DNA of 64,000 bases from Bradyrhizobium sp. KBS0727. GTDB lineage: Bacteria > Pseudomonadota > Alphaproteobacteria > Rhizobiales > Xanthobacteraceae. The notes under the pieces were generated by a model. It saw only the letters and a list, made by a program, of their open reading frames with translations. It was not told where the DNA came from and did not search any database. Where the stretch lies: the NCBI RefSeq assembly GCF_005937885.2, contig NZ_CP042176.1, positions 2,661,501 through 2,725,500 on the forward strand. Reading direction: 5' to 3'. This document shows, piece after piece, positions 7,532 through 15,990 of this stretch. The position numbers and the translations under genes are program-made. Within the stretch, counting starts at the first letter, position 1. Every line of letters begins with the position of its first letter.

Positions 7532-9289
7532 GTGCCTCCCGAGCGGATCGAACGCAAGCTCGCCGCCATCCTGGCCGCCGATGTGGCTGGCTATAGCCGA
7601 CTCATGGGAGCGGACGAGGAAGGCACTCTCGCACGTCTGAAGGCCTGCCGTCGCGAATTGATGGACCCGGAGATTGCGGAGCACCGTGGGCGCGTCGTCA
7701 AGACCACCGGAGACGGCATCCTCATCGAGTTTCCGAGCGTGGTGGACGCCGTGCGCTGCGCAATGGACGTTCAGCGCGGCATGGCCGAGCGCAACGCGAA
7801 TGTTACAGATGAGCAGCGGATCGAGTTTCGCGTCGGGATCAACCTTGGCGATATCATGATCGAAGCCGAGGACATTCATGGCGACGGAGTGAATATCGCG
7901 GCGCGGTTAGAAAGTATAGCGGAGCCCGGCGGCATTTGCATCTCGGACTCGTCCTATCAGCAAGTGCGCGACAAGTTCACCATCCCCTTCGAGGATATGG
8001 GCTTGCAGCAGCTCAAGAACATCGCGCGTCCGGTGCGCGTCTATCGCGTACTGATTGGCCGGAGCGCGCCGAGGGAAAGGCCGGCGCTCGCCCTGCCGGA
8101 CAAGCCCTCGATCGCAGTACTGCCATTTCAGAATATGAGTGGTGATCCCGAGCAGGAATATTTCGCCGATGGCATGGTTGAAGATATTATCACCGAAATG
8201 AGCCGCATTCGCTGGCTGTTTGTGATCGCTCGCAACTCGACCTTCACCTACAAGGGCCACGCGGTTGCTGTGAAGCAGGTGGCGCGCGAACTGGGTGTGC
8301 GCTATGTGCTCGAAGGATCGGTGCGCAAGGGCGGCAATCGGGTGCGCGTCACCGCGCAAATGATCGATGCGACCTCCGGCGCCCATATATGGGCCGAGCG
8401 ATACGACCGCGACCTCAGCGATATCTTTGCCGTGCGGGACGAGATCACGGCGAGTGTTGCGGGAGATATCGAGCCGGCGCTGGCCGAGGCCGAGCAGCAG
8501 CGGGTGTTGCGCAAGCCGCCGGAGCGGCTCGATGCCTGGGAAGCCTACCAGCGAGGACTTTGGCATTTCAACAAATACCGACCGGAGGAAAACCAGACCG
8601 CACAGACCTTTTTTCGCCAAGCCATCGCGCTCGATCCGAATTTCGCTCCCGGCCACTACGGAAATGCGCTGGCTCTCCAGTGGGGCATCTGGCACTTCTC
8701 GAGTCGCCCTTTCCTGGAGGTTCAAGAAACCGCGCGTGAAGAAGCGCAAATCGCGGTATCGCTCGACGACAAGGATGCGATGGCGCATGCTGTGCTGGCA
8801 CACATGATGATGTGGGGCGGCCAGTGGGAGGCGGCGATCGCCGAAGCGCGCACCGCGGTTGCCCTCAATCCAAACAGCGCCTTTGTCATCAGCATGCTTG
8901 GTTGTGTACTCGGGTTCGGCGGCTATCGAGAGGAAGCACTCGAGCGGTTGCAGCAGGCAATGCGTGCCAGCCCACACGATCCCCTGATTTGGCTTTGGTC
9001 GATCTGGCGTGCGCTCTTGCAGTTTTTTTCACGCGATTTCGTCGCTGCGCTGCAGACATTGCGCCAAGTTGTTCGCCTGCGCCCGAGCTATGCTCCCCCT
9101 TTCGAATACGTCGCCGCGTCGCTCGCTTATCTCGGGCAATTGGACGAGGCGCGCGAAGCACTGGAACGTGTTCCCCCGCAATCGGCGGAGCAACTTCGGC
9201 GTTGGCAGCAAAGGCCGCCCTGGATGCGGCCAGAGGATTATGCGCTACGGGTCGAAGGCGTCCACCTTGCAGCCGGAGTGCGGGGTTGA
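7532..9289 (+). CDS. Class III adenylate cyclase with TolB-like and TPR regions
   Basis: A 585-residue protein starting at GTG. Residues 1-175 are a class III nucleotide cyclase domain: metal Asp17 (LAADVAGYSRLM) and Asp61 (KTTGDGILIEF), plus GDGVNIAARLE with the Asn/Arg pair, so it should be active. Residues about 190-330 form the TolB-like N-terminal domain common in rhizobial cyclases (PSIAVLPFQNMSGDPEQEYFADG). The rest is TPR-like (AIALDPNFAPGHYGNAL, AVALNPNSAFVISMLGCV). No membrane segment is seen. Signal input is probably through the TPR/TolB part. Bradyrhizobium-type genomes carry many such cyclases. Confidence 0.92.
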   Translation: MPPERIERKLAAILAADVAGYSRLMGADEEGTLARLKACRRELMDPEIAEHRGRVVKTTGDGILIEFPSVVDAVRCAMDVQRGMAERNANVTDEQRIEFRVGINLGDIMIEAEDIHGDGVNIAARLESIAEPGGICISDSSYQQVRDKFTIPFEDMGLQQLKNIARPVRVYRVLIGRSAPRERPALALPDKPSIAVLPFQNMSGDPEQEYFADGMVEDIITEMSRIRWLFVIARNSTFTYKGHAVAVKQVARELGVRYVLEGSVRKGGNRVRVTAQMIDATSGAHIWAERYDRDLSDIFAVRDEITASVAGDIEPALAEAEQQRVLRKPPERLDAWEAYQRGLWHFNKYRPEENQTAQTFFRQAIALDPNFAPGHYGNALALQWGIWHFSSRPFLEVQETAREEAQIAVSLDDKDAMAHAVLAHMMMWGGQWEAAIAEARTAVALNPNSAFVISMLGCVLGFGGYREEALERLQQAMRASPHDPLIWLWSIWRALLQFFSRDFVAALQTLRQVVRLRPSYAPPFEYVAASLAYLGQLDEAREALERVPPQSAEQLRRWQQRPPWMRPEDYALRVEGVHLAAGVRG

Positions 9290-9327
9290 GTGCGGCGCCG
9301 CGATCAGCCGTTCCCTGGAAGACTCCT

Positions 9328-10983
9328 ATGGATCAAGACGTTGTTGCAATCCTGCGGACTTTGAACTGCACATCTCCCAAACGACGCAAATGCGGCGATA
9401 AAGCGCGAATATTCATAGTCATAGGTGCTGCTTGTATGCTGGCGCAGCAACTCTCCGCTACACCTACCCGCGCTGAAACCCCCGATTCGAGTCGCTCATT
9501 AAGCGCGCCCGCGGCAAATACCAAACCGAAGTCATCTGAAACAAAGATCGTCGCAAAGAAAAAGGAAGCAAAACCCGTCGCAAAGAACACAGAAGATAAC
9601 AACCGTCCGATTCTTCCGATCAATGACACCAACAACCGCTCTACCCTGGATAACCTTCGCGCCCTGGATAAGGTACTTGGTTACAAGGGATGGAATATTC
9701 CGTTTCCGTCGTTCACCGATACGCTTCTTCTCGACGATGGGGGCTTCCGCACAGCGTTGGCCTCTCAGGGAATCGGATTTCTGCACTTCGGGATAATGCT
9801 AAGCCAGGCAAATATGTTGGATACGCCTCGCAGCGTGCCAAATTCCTATCCACCGTGCACGTATCAGAACCATCTGGGAGGGATTTGTGCAGGCAACCAG
9901 GCCTATTTTGGCGAGTCGTTCGGCCTTGGTTATAACCATAATACATATCTAACTTATGATCTCGGACGAGTCGGCCTCGAGGGAGGGCAACTCCAGGCCC
10001 ATATCGTGTCCCAGACATCAAATAATGAAGCCTTTTTGGTCAACGATGCCGGAGTTGTCGGTGTCTCTTGGTATCAACCGCTCTTTGACAACAAGGTTGA
10101 GTTCAAAGTCGGTTGGCTTGCTCCTATCGCAGAATTAATTGGGCTAGGCATTGGAGGGAATTACGCGCAACCCTTCGGCTCCGCGGCCTCGATTCCGGTC
10201 GAACTCGGCATGGCGATTGTACCCGCATTTGCACCGGGCCTGCGCGCGAAACTGAATATCACTGATACCGTATACGACCAGATTTATGTTCAACGGAGTC
10301 TCCCGGTAAGAGGCGTTACCGGCAACCCGATTTACGACGAGATCAGCCGCAGCAAGAATAATTTTTGGCCAAATTTCGGCTCTGACGTTGCGGGGACCGG
10401 AGTTTTTCTGCTGGATGAGCTTGGCTATCGGCAGCACGAAAAATCAGGCGTTCTGTCGACGTGGGTACGAGGCGGACTGATACTTAATACAACCGAGTTC
10501 ACCGATTTTTCATCGGTGAGAAGTGCCGGCACAAAGTCCAACGTGCCTGGAGTTTACCTTTTGGCAGATCAACAGCTGTGGCAGCAGGCTCCGTCTTCGG
10601 ATGCGTCGTCCTACCGCGGAATATATGCTGGGTTTACATATATGTATACGCCGCCGGAAACCGCGGCATTTTACCAGTATTACGAGGCGCGCGCATATTG
10701 GATTGGGCCATTTGATAGCCGTCCGCAAGACATGCTAACCTTTAGCTATACGCACAATGATATTAGCAAATATATTACCGCTCTAACAAATCGGAATTCC
10801 GCACTTACAAACGTATTTGCGAACAAGTACACCAACACATATAGCCTCACCTACTTTGCACGTTTGATGCCCGGCGTTTATGGAACGGTCGGCATCGCAT
10901 ATACGGATCATCCGAGTATTTCATACTTTCCCACAGAGGGGTCCTCATTGAATTTTCTAGGATCTCTGGTCTTCAATTTGTAG
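9328..10983 (+). CDS. OprB-like carbohydrate-selective porin
   Basis: An outer-membrane protein of 551 residues. A signal peptide runs at about residues 28-49 (IFIVIGAACMLAQQLSATPTRA), followed by a Lys/Pro-rich linker and then an OprB-type barrel: GLGYNHNTYLTYDLGRVGLEGGQLQAHIVSQTSNNE, FKVGWLAPIAELIG, and a C-terminal Leu-Gly-Ser-Leu-Val-Phe-Asn-Leu strand. The ATG at 9328 is the first start in frame after the cyclase stop (38 nt). Open frame further upstream overlaps the cyclase gene and is a shadow. Base composition is clearly more AT-rich than the neighbours (ATA, AAT and TTA codons are frequent), which hints at transfer or at selection on an exported protein. Confidence 0.85.
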   Translation: MDQDVVAILRTLNCTSPKRRKCGDKARIFIVIGAACMLAQQLSATPTRAETPDSSRSLSAPAANTKPKSSETKIVAKKKEAKPVAKNTEDNNRPILPINDTNNRSTLDNLRALDKVLGYKGWNIPFPSFTDTLLLDDGGFRTALASQGIGFLHFGIMLSQANMLDTPRSVPNSYPPCTYQNHLGGICAGNQAYFGESFGLGYNHNTYLTYDLGRVGLEGGQLQAHIVSQTSNNEAFLVNDAGVVGVSWYQPLFDNKVEFKVGWLAPIAELIGLGIGGNYAQPFGSAASIPVELGMAIVPAFAPGLRAKLNITDTVYDQIYVQRSLPVRGVTGNPIYDEISRSKNNFWPNFGSDVAGTGVFLLDELGYRQHEKSGVLSTWVRGGLILNTTEFTDFSSVRSAGTKSNVPGVYLLADQQLWQQAPSSDASSYRGIYAGFTYMYTPPETAAFYQYYEARAYWIGPFDSRPQDMLTFSYTHNDISKYITALTNRNSALTNVFANKYTNTYSLTYFARLMPGVYGTVGIAYTDHPSISYFPTEGSSLNFLGSLVFNL

Positions 10984-11104
10984 ACCCTTGGGTGAGGCAC
11001 AATTGCCGTCGCTGGATAGGTTTCCCGCTCTTCCTTCTCCCCTGTGGGAGTAGGAAAAAATGGACCGTCACCGCGGCATCAATTCAACCTGACTTCATCC
11101 GACC

Positions 11105-12469
11105 CTACACCACCGGCTTACCCGAGAGGCCGCGTTCGCCGAACGCAAGGAGAAGGGCCGCGCTGGCGCACATGGCTAAAGCGATCACCGCCGTCATTGC
11201 CAGCGGGCCGGCAGATTTGAGCAGCGGCAGCAGGACGAGCGGCGCCAGCGCGGAGGTGACGCGATTCACCGCCCAGGCGGTCGAAGAGACGGTTGCGCGC
11301 AGCGCGGTCGGAAACAGCTCCGCACCATAGACCGACAGCGCGCCTCCATAGATCGCAACCATCATATTGAATGCCGTGCCCGTCGCCATGAGCAGCACCG
11401 GCGCATTGCTGGTCGCGAACCACATACCCGTGGCCGCCATTGCGGCCGCGCATAGCGCCAGCGTCGTACGCCGTTCGATGCGATCGATGAAGGTTGCCGC
11501 CAGCAGCGCGCCGATCGAGGGACCGAACAGCGAGACGGCGAGATAGAGCAGCGAATCCGCAACGCGGAATCCCTTTTCGACCAGCACAGCGCCGCTGAGC
11601 AGCGGAAAGCTGTTCATCCCCCAAGAAGCGAGGAAATATAGCGCGCAGAGCAAAGCTGTTCGCGGCCGATACGCACGCGCTGCACCGAACCAGAAGCTCG
11701 CACGCTCGACACCGGCAACGGGCGCATGCAGCCGCGCGCCAGGCCGAACGGCCTCGTATCCGGCATGGCGGAAAAAGCGGTTGTACGCATCGATGGCGGC
11801 CTCGAAGCGCGCGGCGGCGGCCAGCCAGCGTGGCGACTCCGGCAGCGTGCGAAACGCCGCGCCGGTCGTGGCGGCGCCGACGGCCCCGATGATCAGAGCG
11901 CAGCGCCAGCCGTCGAGGCCGAATGGCTGCAGCGGCGTGAGGGTGCGGATCAAGAGCACGACGGCGGGCGCACCGAGAGCGCCGATCGCGCAGACCAGGA
12001 GGATCAGCATGCCGCGGCGCGCCGCCGGCAGCACGTCGGAAAGATAGGTGGCCATCAGCGGCGGATAGGCGCCGAGCGCCATCCCGGACAGCACACGGAA
12101 GAATGTCAACCAAGCGACATCCGGGCTCGCCGCAGCCAGCAGCGAGGTCACCGCCGACACGAGCAGGCTCAAGCTGAGCGCAAGGCGGCGCCCGCTGCGG
12201 TCCGCAAGCCACCCGAGCAGCGGGGCGCCGATCGCGCCGCCAGCGGCGATCGATCCGAGCAAGAGCGCGAGCTGATACGGCGCGACCTGATGCGGCGGAC
12301 TCGAGAATGCCACCGAGAGCGCATAGCTGAGCGCCGACTCGATCACGTCGAAGGCGAGGCCAAGGGCGCACAGGACCAGGATCGCCCAGTGCAGCGGCGT
12401 GACCCGCAGGCTATCGAGTTGGTTTGCCGGGAGCTCTGTCGCTCCGGCCGTCGGGTGCGAAAGATCCAT
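11105..12469 (-). CDS. MFS transporter
   Basis: Inner-membrane transporter of 454 residues with about 12 hydrophobic segments. The loop 2-3 signature GWLADRSGRRLAL is intact, and TLPESPRWL after the sixth segment is the sugar-porter/aromatic-acid (SP/AAHS) mark. A second DRIERRT loop follows the eighth segment. It has an N-terminal cytosolic stretch of about 27 residues. The substrate is not evident: no catabolic gene lies next to it, and the nearest genes are the porin (convergent) and a regulator on the same strand. Confidence 0.88.
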   Translation of the reverse strand: MDLSHPTAGATELPANQLDSLRVTPLHWAILVLCALGLAFDVIESALSYALSVAFSSPPHQVAPYQLALLLGSIAAGGAIGAPLLGWLADRSGRRLALSLSLLVSAVTSLLAAASPDVAWLTFFRVLSGMALGAYPPLMATYLSDVLPAARRGMLILLVCAIGALGAPAVVLLIRTLTPLQPFGLDGWRCALIIGAVGAATTGAAFRTLPESPRWLAAAARFEAAIDAYNRFFRHAGYEAVRPGARLHAPVAGVERASFWFGAARAYRPRTALLCALYFLASWGMNSFPLLSGAVLVEKGFRVADSLLYLAVSLFGPSIGALLAATFIDRIERRTTLALCAAAMAATGMWFATSNAPVLLMATGTAFNMMVAIYGGALSVYGAELFPTALRATVSSTAWAVNRVTSALAPLVLLPLLKSAGPLAMTAVIALAMCASAALLLAFGERGLSGKPVV

Positions 12470-12745
12470 GCGTTGACCCTACCCCAGGCACCGTGACCGA
12501 ACCAGCGCGCCTTTGGCAAAAAAAGAGAGCGTGCCCAGACGGTAGTTATTAGCCGATAAGGGCGGTTGGAGGTTCGAGCAACAAGTGCTGGGATTTCGTC
12601 AGAGCGCCTACCGGCGGCTTTGGTTAGCGAAGACTGCCACAACGCGACGGACGGCACACTCGGTGGTCAGCTCGCTACAGCTGGCAGTCGGCCAACTGGG
12701 TGTTCGACGCTGCGAGGCGAGTGCTGCAGCGCATTGCGAACTAGA
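12470..12745. other. Intergenic spacer, 276 nt
   Basis: This lies between the stop of the regulator and the start of the MFS gene on the same strand, so it should hold the MFS promoter. No gene or strong dyad was seen. Confidence 0.4.
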
Positions 12746-15601
12746 CTAGCCGGCAGCCGCGGTGCCGGATTGGAACCGGTCGAGGATTTGCAGGGCGCGC
12801 TCGAGAGCGGGGCATACAATTCCCTCCGGCATTCGACCAATAGCCGCGTTGAGATGTTTGTAACCCTCCGAGACGCGATCCTGCTTTAACAACAGCTCAG
12901 CAAGGTCCGTCGCAGCCATCAATTCAAACAGGGTGGCGGACTGGCGTTTCGCCCAGTCGATTGCCGAAAGCAAGCTGCTTTCCGCTTGGACATGGTCTAC
13001 CTCCGATCGAGACGCGAGGATACCGCCCTTAACCCTGAACAAGGCGGGCATGTACACCAACTTCCCACCGCGCTGTTGCACCTCGATTGCGTTCAAGGTC
13101 AGCTCCAAGGCTTCCTCGTGTTCTCCTATGGCGGCTAGGCCCTCGGCCAGATCGCAAAGGATGTCTATGGTCTGGTTTTCGTTCCGTTGTGCCTGAAGCT
13201 CCTTAAAGGCTCGCCTCAGCAATGGAATTCCCTCATGAAAATTATTTTGACGGAGGTACCACTGACCTCGTAGGCCGGTCACCACAGGGCGAAAATCGAT
13301 CAGGGAGTCGAGTGCACAGAGTTCGGTCAACTGCGCGAGGTGCAGCTCCGATCGCCTAAAGTCCGCCAGAGCCAAATAGACTGAAAATGTGACGCACAGA
13401 GCTCGACACAGCGTGTATGGGTGTCCGGATTTTTCTCCCTCGTCTATCGCGCGATTTGCGCACTTGAGTGACTGGTCAAGCGAACCTCTGTACAGCAGAG
13501 AACGAGCCATCCCGCCAAGCAAAAGACATCTCTGCCCATGGTCTTGCCCGGCACGGAAGGGCGAACCGGATGCCATGTAGCTGAGGCTGGCTTCAAGATG
13601 CTTGAGTGCGACGAGGTGATTGCCAACCAAATGGTTGGCGACCCCCAACATCCATTCAGCGAGCGCCACGTCGTCGGGATCATTGGTTTTGTTGGCAACT
13701 TCTTTGCTTCGGGAAGCGGCATCGAGCGCACTCTGAATGTCACTGTTCGAACAGTAATATGCGAAGAGCCCATTCAGAAGCCGCACCTCGCAGGCAAGGT
13801 CTCCTTGTACAGCCGCAATGGATAGCGCGCGAGAAAAAATCTCGCGAACGCGCTCGCTGTTGCTGCCAGCTGTATGCATCAGCGCGAATGACAATGACAC
13901 ACAGATCTGCATCTCCCGTCGAGAGTTCTTGTCTTGAGCTCCGAGGCGGTCTAACGCGCGCTCTGCCCAGCTTCGGCATTCGGTCAACAGGGAGAGTTCG
14001 AGAAAAACCTGCATTGAAGCAGCTGCAAGTCTCGTCGCAACCTCGTCGCTGCCATGCGATCCAAAGCTCCATTCCAGCGCCGCCCGAACATCGCTGAGTT
14101 GCCGGGAATAGGTCGTAACTCTATCGGCTCTTGGCAGAGCCGAAAGCGGCCCTTTTTGCGGTTCCAGCTGCCGGGTGACGTATTCCGCATGCCGCAAAGA
14201 AATTGAGTCGAACTCAGCATGCTCCTCCAGTTTCCCAAGGGCATAGGCGCCGGTCATATCCAGCAGTCGGAACCATGGCTCGATGCCACTGATATCAGCG
14301 ACGACCAACGATTTGGCTACCAGATCGGCCAGGCGGTCTATCGCACTGACGCCCGTTGCATCCATCGCAACCGCTGCAGCTGCCTCCACGGTAAAACCGC
14401 CCGTGAAGATGCCCAGTGCACGAAAGAAGCCTTGCTCGGACTCGCCGAGGAGCTTGTAGCTCCAGTCCACAACAGCTTGCATCGTCTGGTGCCGCGGCGT
14501 GGCGCCACGGCGCCGTCCTCCGATCAGCCGCAAGCCGTCGTCGAGGCGGGAGGCAAGGCCTTCAAGTCCGAGGACCTCGACGCGCGGCGCGGCAAATTCG
14601 ATCGCCAGTGGCAAGCCGTCCAGCTTCCTGCAAATCGCAACGACCAGAGGGGCGTTAGCATCGGTCAGAACGAAGTCTTGAACGATCGCTGTTACTCGCT
14701 CGACGAAAAGCTGCGGGGCAGGAAAAGCTGCAGCCTCCATTGCTGTCAGCTCAGACGAAAACTCGGGGCTGCTGAGGGGTTCCAGTCGGAGCACCCGTTC
14801 ACCGGATACTCCCAGCGGTTCCCTACTGGTCGCCAGAATGGTAAGGCCCGCCACGCCGCTGAGTATCGTCACCGCCAGGTCAGCCGCCGCGCCAATGACA
14901 TGCTCGCAGGTGTCGAGCAACAACAGCATACGGCGGTCTCTAAGGGCAGCGACGAGACCGGGAAGAGGATCCTCGGTGCGCGTTTCCAGGCCGAGCACGC
15001 TGGCAATCGTGCTCGGTACCAGGCGAGCGTCGTGGAGCGCCGCCAGATCAACCAGCCAGACACCATGCTCATAAGCACCGATCATCTGCTCCGCGACGGC
15101 CAGGGCGACCGTGGTCTTGCCGATTCCACCAGGCCCGACGATCGTGACGAGGCGTTGCTGCGACAGTTGTGAAACCACCGCTGCCTCGCTCTCTTCGCGG
15201 CCGATCACGCGGGTTGCAGCAAAGGGCAAATTGTGCGCCGGCATAGATGCTACTGTCGGCGGCAGCAGGGTTCGTGATGGCTCCTCACGACGCACCGGGG
15301 CGACGAAGCTGTAGCCTCGTCCTGGAACGGTAACGATGTAGCGATGGCCGCCATCGCCCTCACCGAGGGCGCGGCGCAGAGCGCTCATTTGAATCTTCAG
15401 GTTCGATTCTTCGACGTATGTTTGCGGCCAGGCCCGGGCGATCAGTTGCTCCTTGCCGACTACCTCTCCGGCACGCTCGACCAAAGAGGCAAGAATATCG
15501 AAGGCGCGGCCGCCGAGCCGCACCTGCCTGTCGCCCTCAAGCAGAAGCCGTTTCTCCGCGTGGAGCGAGAACGGACCAAACGAGATGACGCGTTCGTTCA
15601 T
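12746..15601 (-). CDS. Winged-helix / STAND-ATPase / TPR regulator, copy 1
   Basis: A 951-residue transcription regulator without a receiver domain. Residues 5-105 are an OmpR-type winged helix (FGPFSLHAEKRLL, LGGRAFDILASLVERAGEVVGKEQLIARAWP, VPGRGYSFVAPV). A NB-ARC-like ATPase follows with Walker A GPGGIGKTT at 156-164, Walker B LLLLDTCEHV, an ATSRE sensor and the DGLPLAIEFAA motif. The C-terminal half is helical and TPR-like, the probable ligand sensor. ATG 15601 was preferred to an upstream TTG because AAGG lies before it and the domain starts there. The closest relative in the window is the copy at 53640-56588, with near-identical stretches such as RSLLYRG and ALEWSFGSHG. Confidence 0.9.
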   Translation of the reverse strand: MNERVISFGPFSLHAEKRLLLEGDRQVRLGGRAFDILASLVERAGEVVGKEQLIARAWPQTYVEESNLKIQMSALRRALGEGDGGHRYIVTVPGRGYSFVAPVRREEPSRTLLPPTVASMPAHNLPFAATRVIGREESEAAVVSQLSQQRLVTIVGPGGIGKTTVALAVAEQMIGAYEHGVWLVDLAALHDARLVPSTIASVLGLETRTEDPLPGLVAALRDRRMLLLLDTCEHVIGAAADLAVTILSGVAGLTILATSREPLGVSGERVLRLEPLSSPEFSSELTAMEAAAFPAPQLFVERVTAIVQDFVLTDANAPLVVAICRKLDGLPLAIEFAAPRVEVLGLEGLASRLDDGLRLIGGRRRGATPRHQTMQAVVDWSYKLLGESEQGFFRALGIFTGGFTVEAAAAVAMDATGVSAIDRLADLVAKSLVVADISGIEPWFRLLDMTGAYALGKLEEHAEFDSISLRHAEYVTRQLEPQKGPLSALPRADRVTTYSRQLSDVRAALEWSFGSHGSDEVATRLAAASMQVFLELSLLTECRSWAERALDRLGAQDKNSRREMQICVSLSFALMHTAGSNSERVREIFSRALSIAAVQGDLACEVRLLNGLFAYYCSNSDIQSALDAASRSKEVANKTNDPDDVALAEWMLGVANHLVGNHLVALKHLEASLSYMASGSPFRAGQDHGQRCLLLGGMARSLLYRGSLDQSLKCANRAIDEGEKSGHPYTLCRALCVTFSVYLALADFRRSELHLAQLTELCALDSLIDFRPVVTGLRGQWYLRQNNFHEGIPLLRRAFKELQAQRNENQTIDILCDLAEGLAAIGEHEEALELTLNAIEVQQRGGKLVYMPALFRVKGGILASRSEVDHVQAESSLLSAIDWAKRQSATLFELMAATDLAELLLKQDRVSEGYKHLNAAIGRMPEGIVCPALERALQILDRFQSGTAAAG

Positions 15602-15990
15602 TGAGACGCCTTGGGTGGGATCCCTTTCACGTCTTTTTACCAAATTTTACTTGTCGGAACACGCCGGCGGTACCAGAAATATCAATTCTGGGCGGATGCT
15701 GAAGTGATGAACGAATGCGGCCCGCTCGCCGGGATTCTCACCTCGAACGGGCAGGGGGGCAGTCCTTCTATTTGAGCGGGGCCAACGATGCCACCCGATC
15801 AACTTCGTACACCCATAGCAACCAAAAACCTGTTGCGGCCCTTAGAGATGACCGTCACCGAGCGCTCGCTCAAACGGGCGGGCGGGGTCGTTCCGCTCGG
15901 CCGAGGGGCCTCCGACATATCTTTGGCTCTCATTCAAGCGGCCTTGAAGCTGGCTTTATCGCCAAATTTTCCATGAACGGGGGCGGATGA
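15602..15990. other. Intergenic region, 389 nt, with a regulator remnant
   Basis: The divergent region between the winged-helix regulator and the histidine kinase. It holds the decayed winged-helix fragment described separately, and presumably both promoters. Confidence 0.5.
15788..15976 (+). pseudogene. Remnant of a winged-helix/STAND regulator N-terminus
   Basis: An open stretch encoding RPLEMTVTERSLKRAGGVVP followed by LGRGASDISLALIQ, which lines up with FGPFELNVAERSLKKANQALPLGGRAYDILIALLE of the copy at 47799-50723. After LALIQ the homology leaves this frame; the next frame reads LEAGFIAK, comparable to GEVVGK of intact copies, suggesting a frameshift. The rest of the winged helix, the ATPase and the TPR part are absent, and the histidine kinase starts 14 nt after the frame ends. 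It is probably a dead duplicate cut short by a rearrangement. Confidence 0.6.

Noticed and set aside
8812..9327. N-terminal extension of the porin frame
   Set aside because: It overlaps the cyclase coding region on the same strand, lacks porin features and would bury the signal peptide inside the protein.
11726..12496. 256-codon open frame on the plus strand
   Set aside because: Antisense to the MFS transporter; product dominated by Arg, Gln and Glu.
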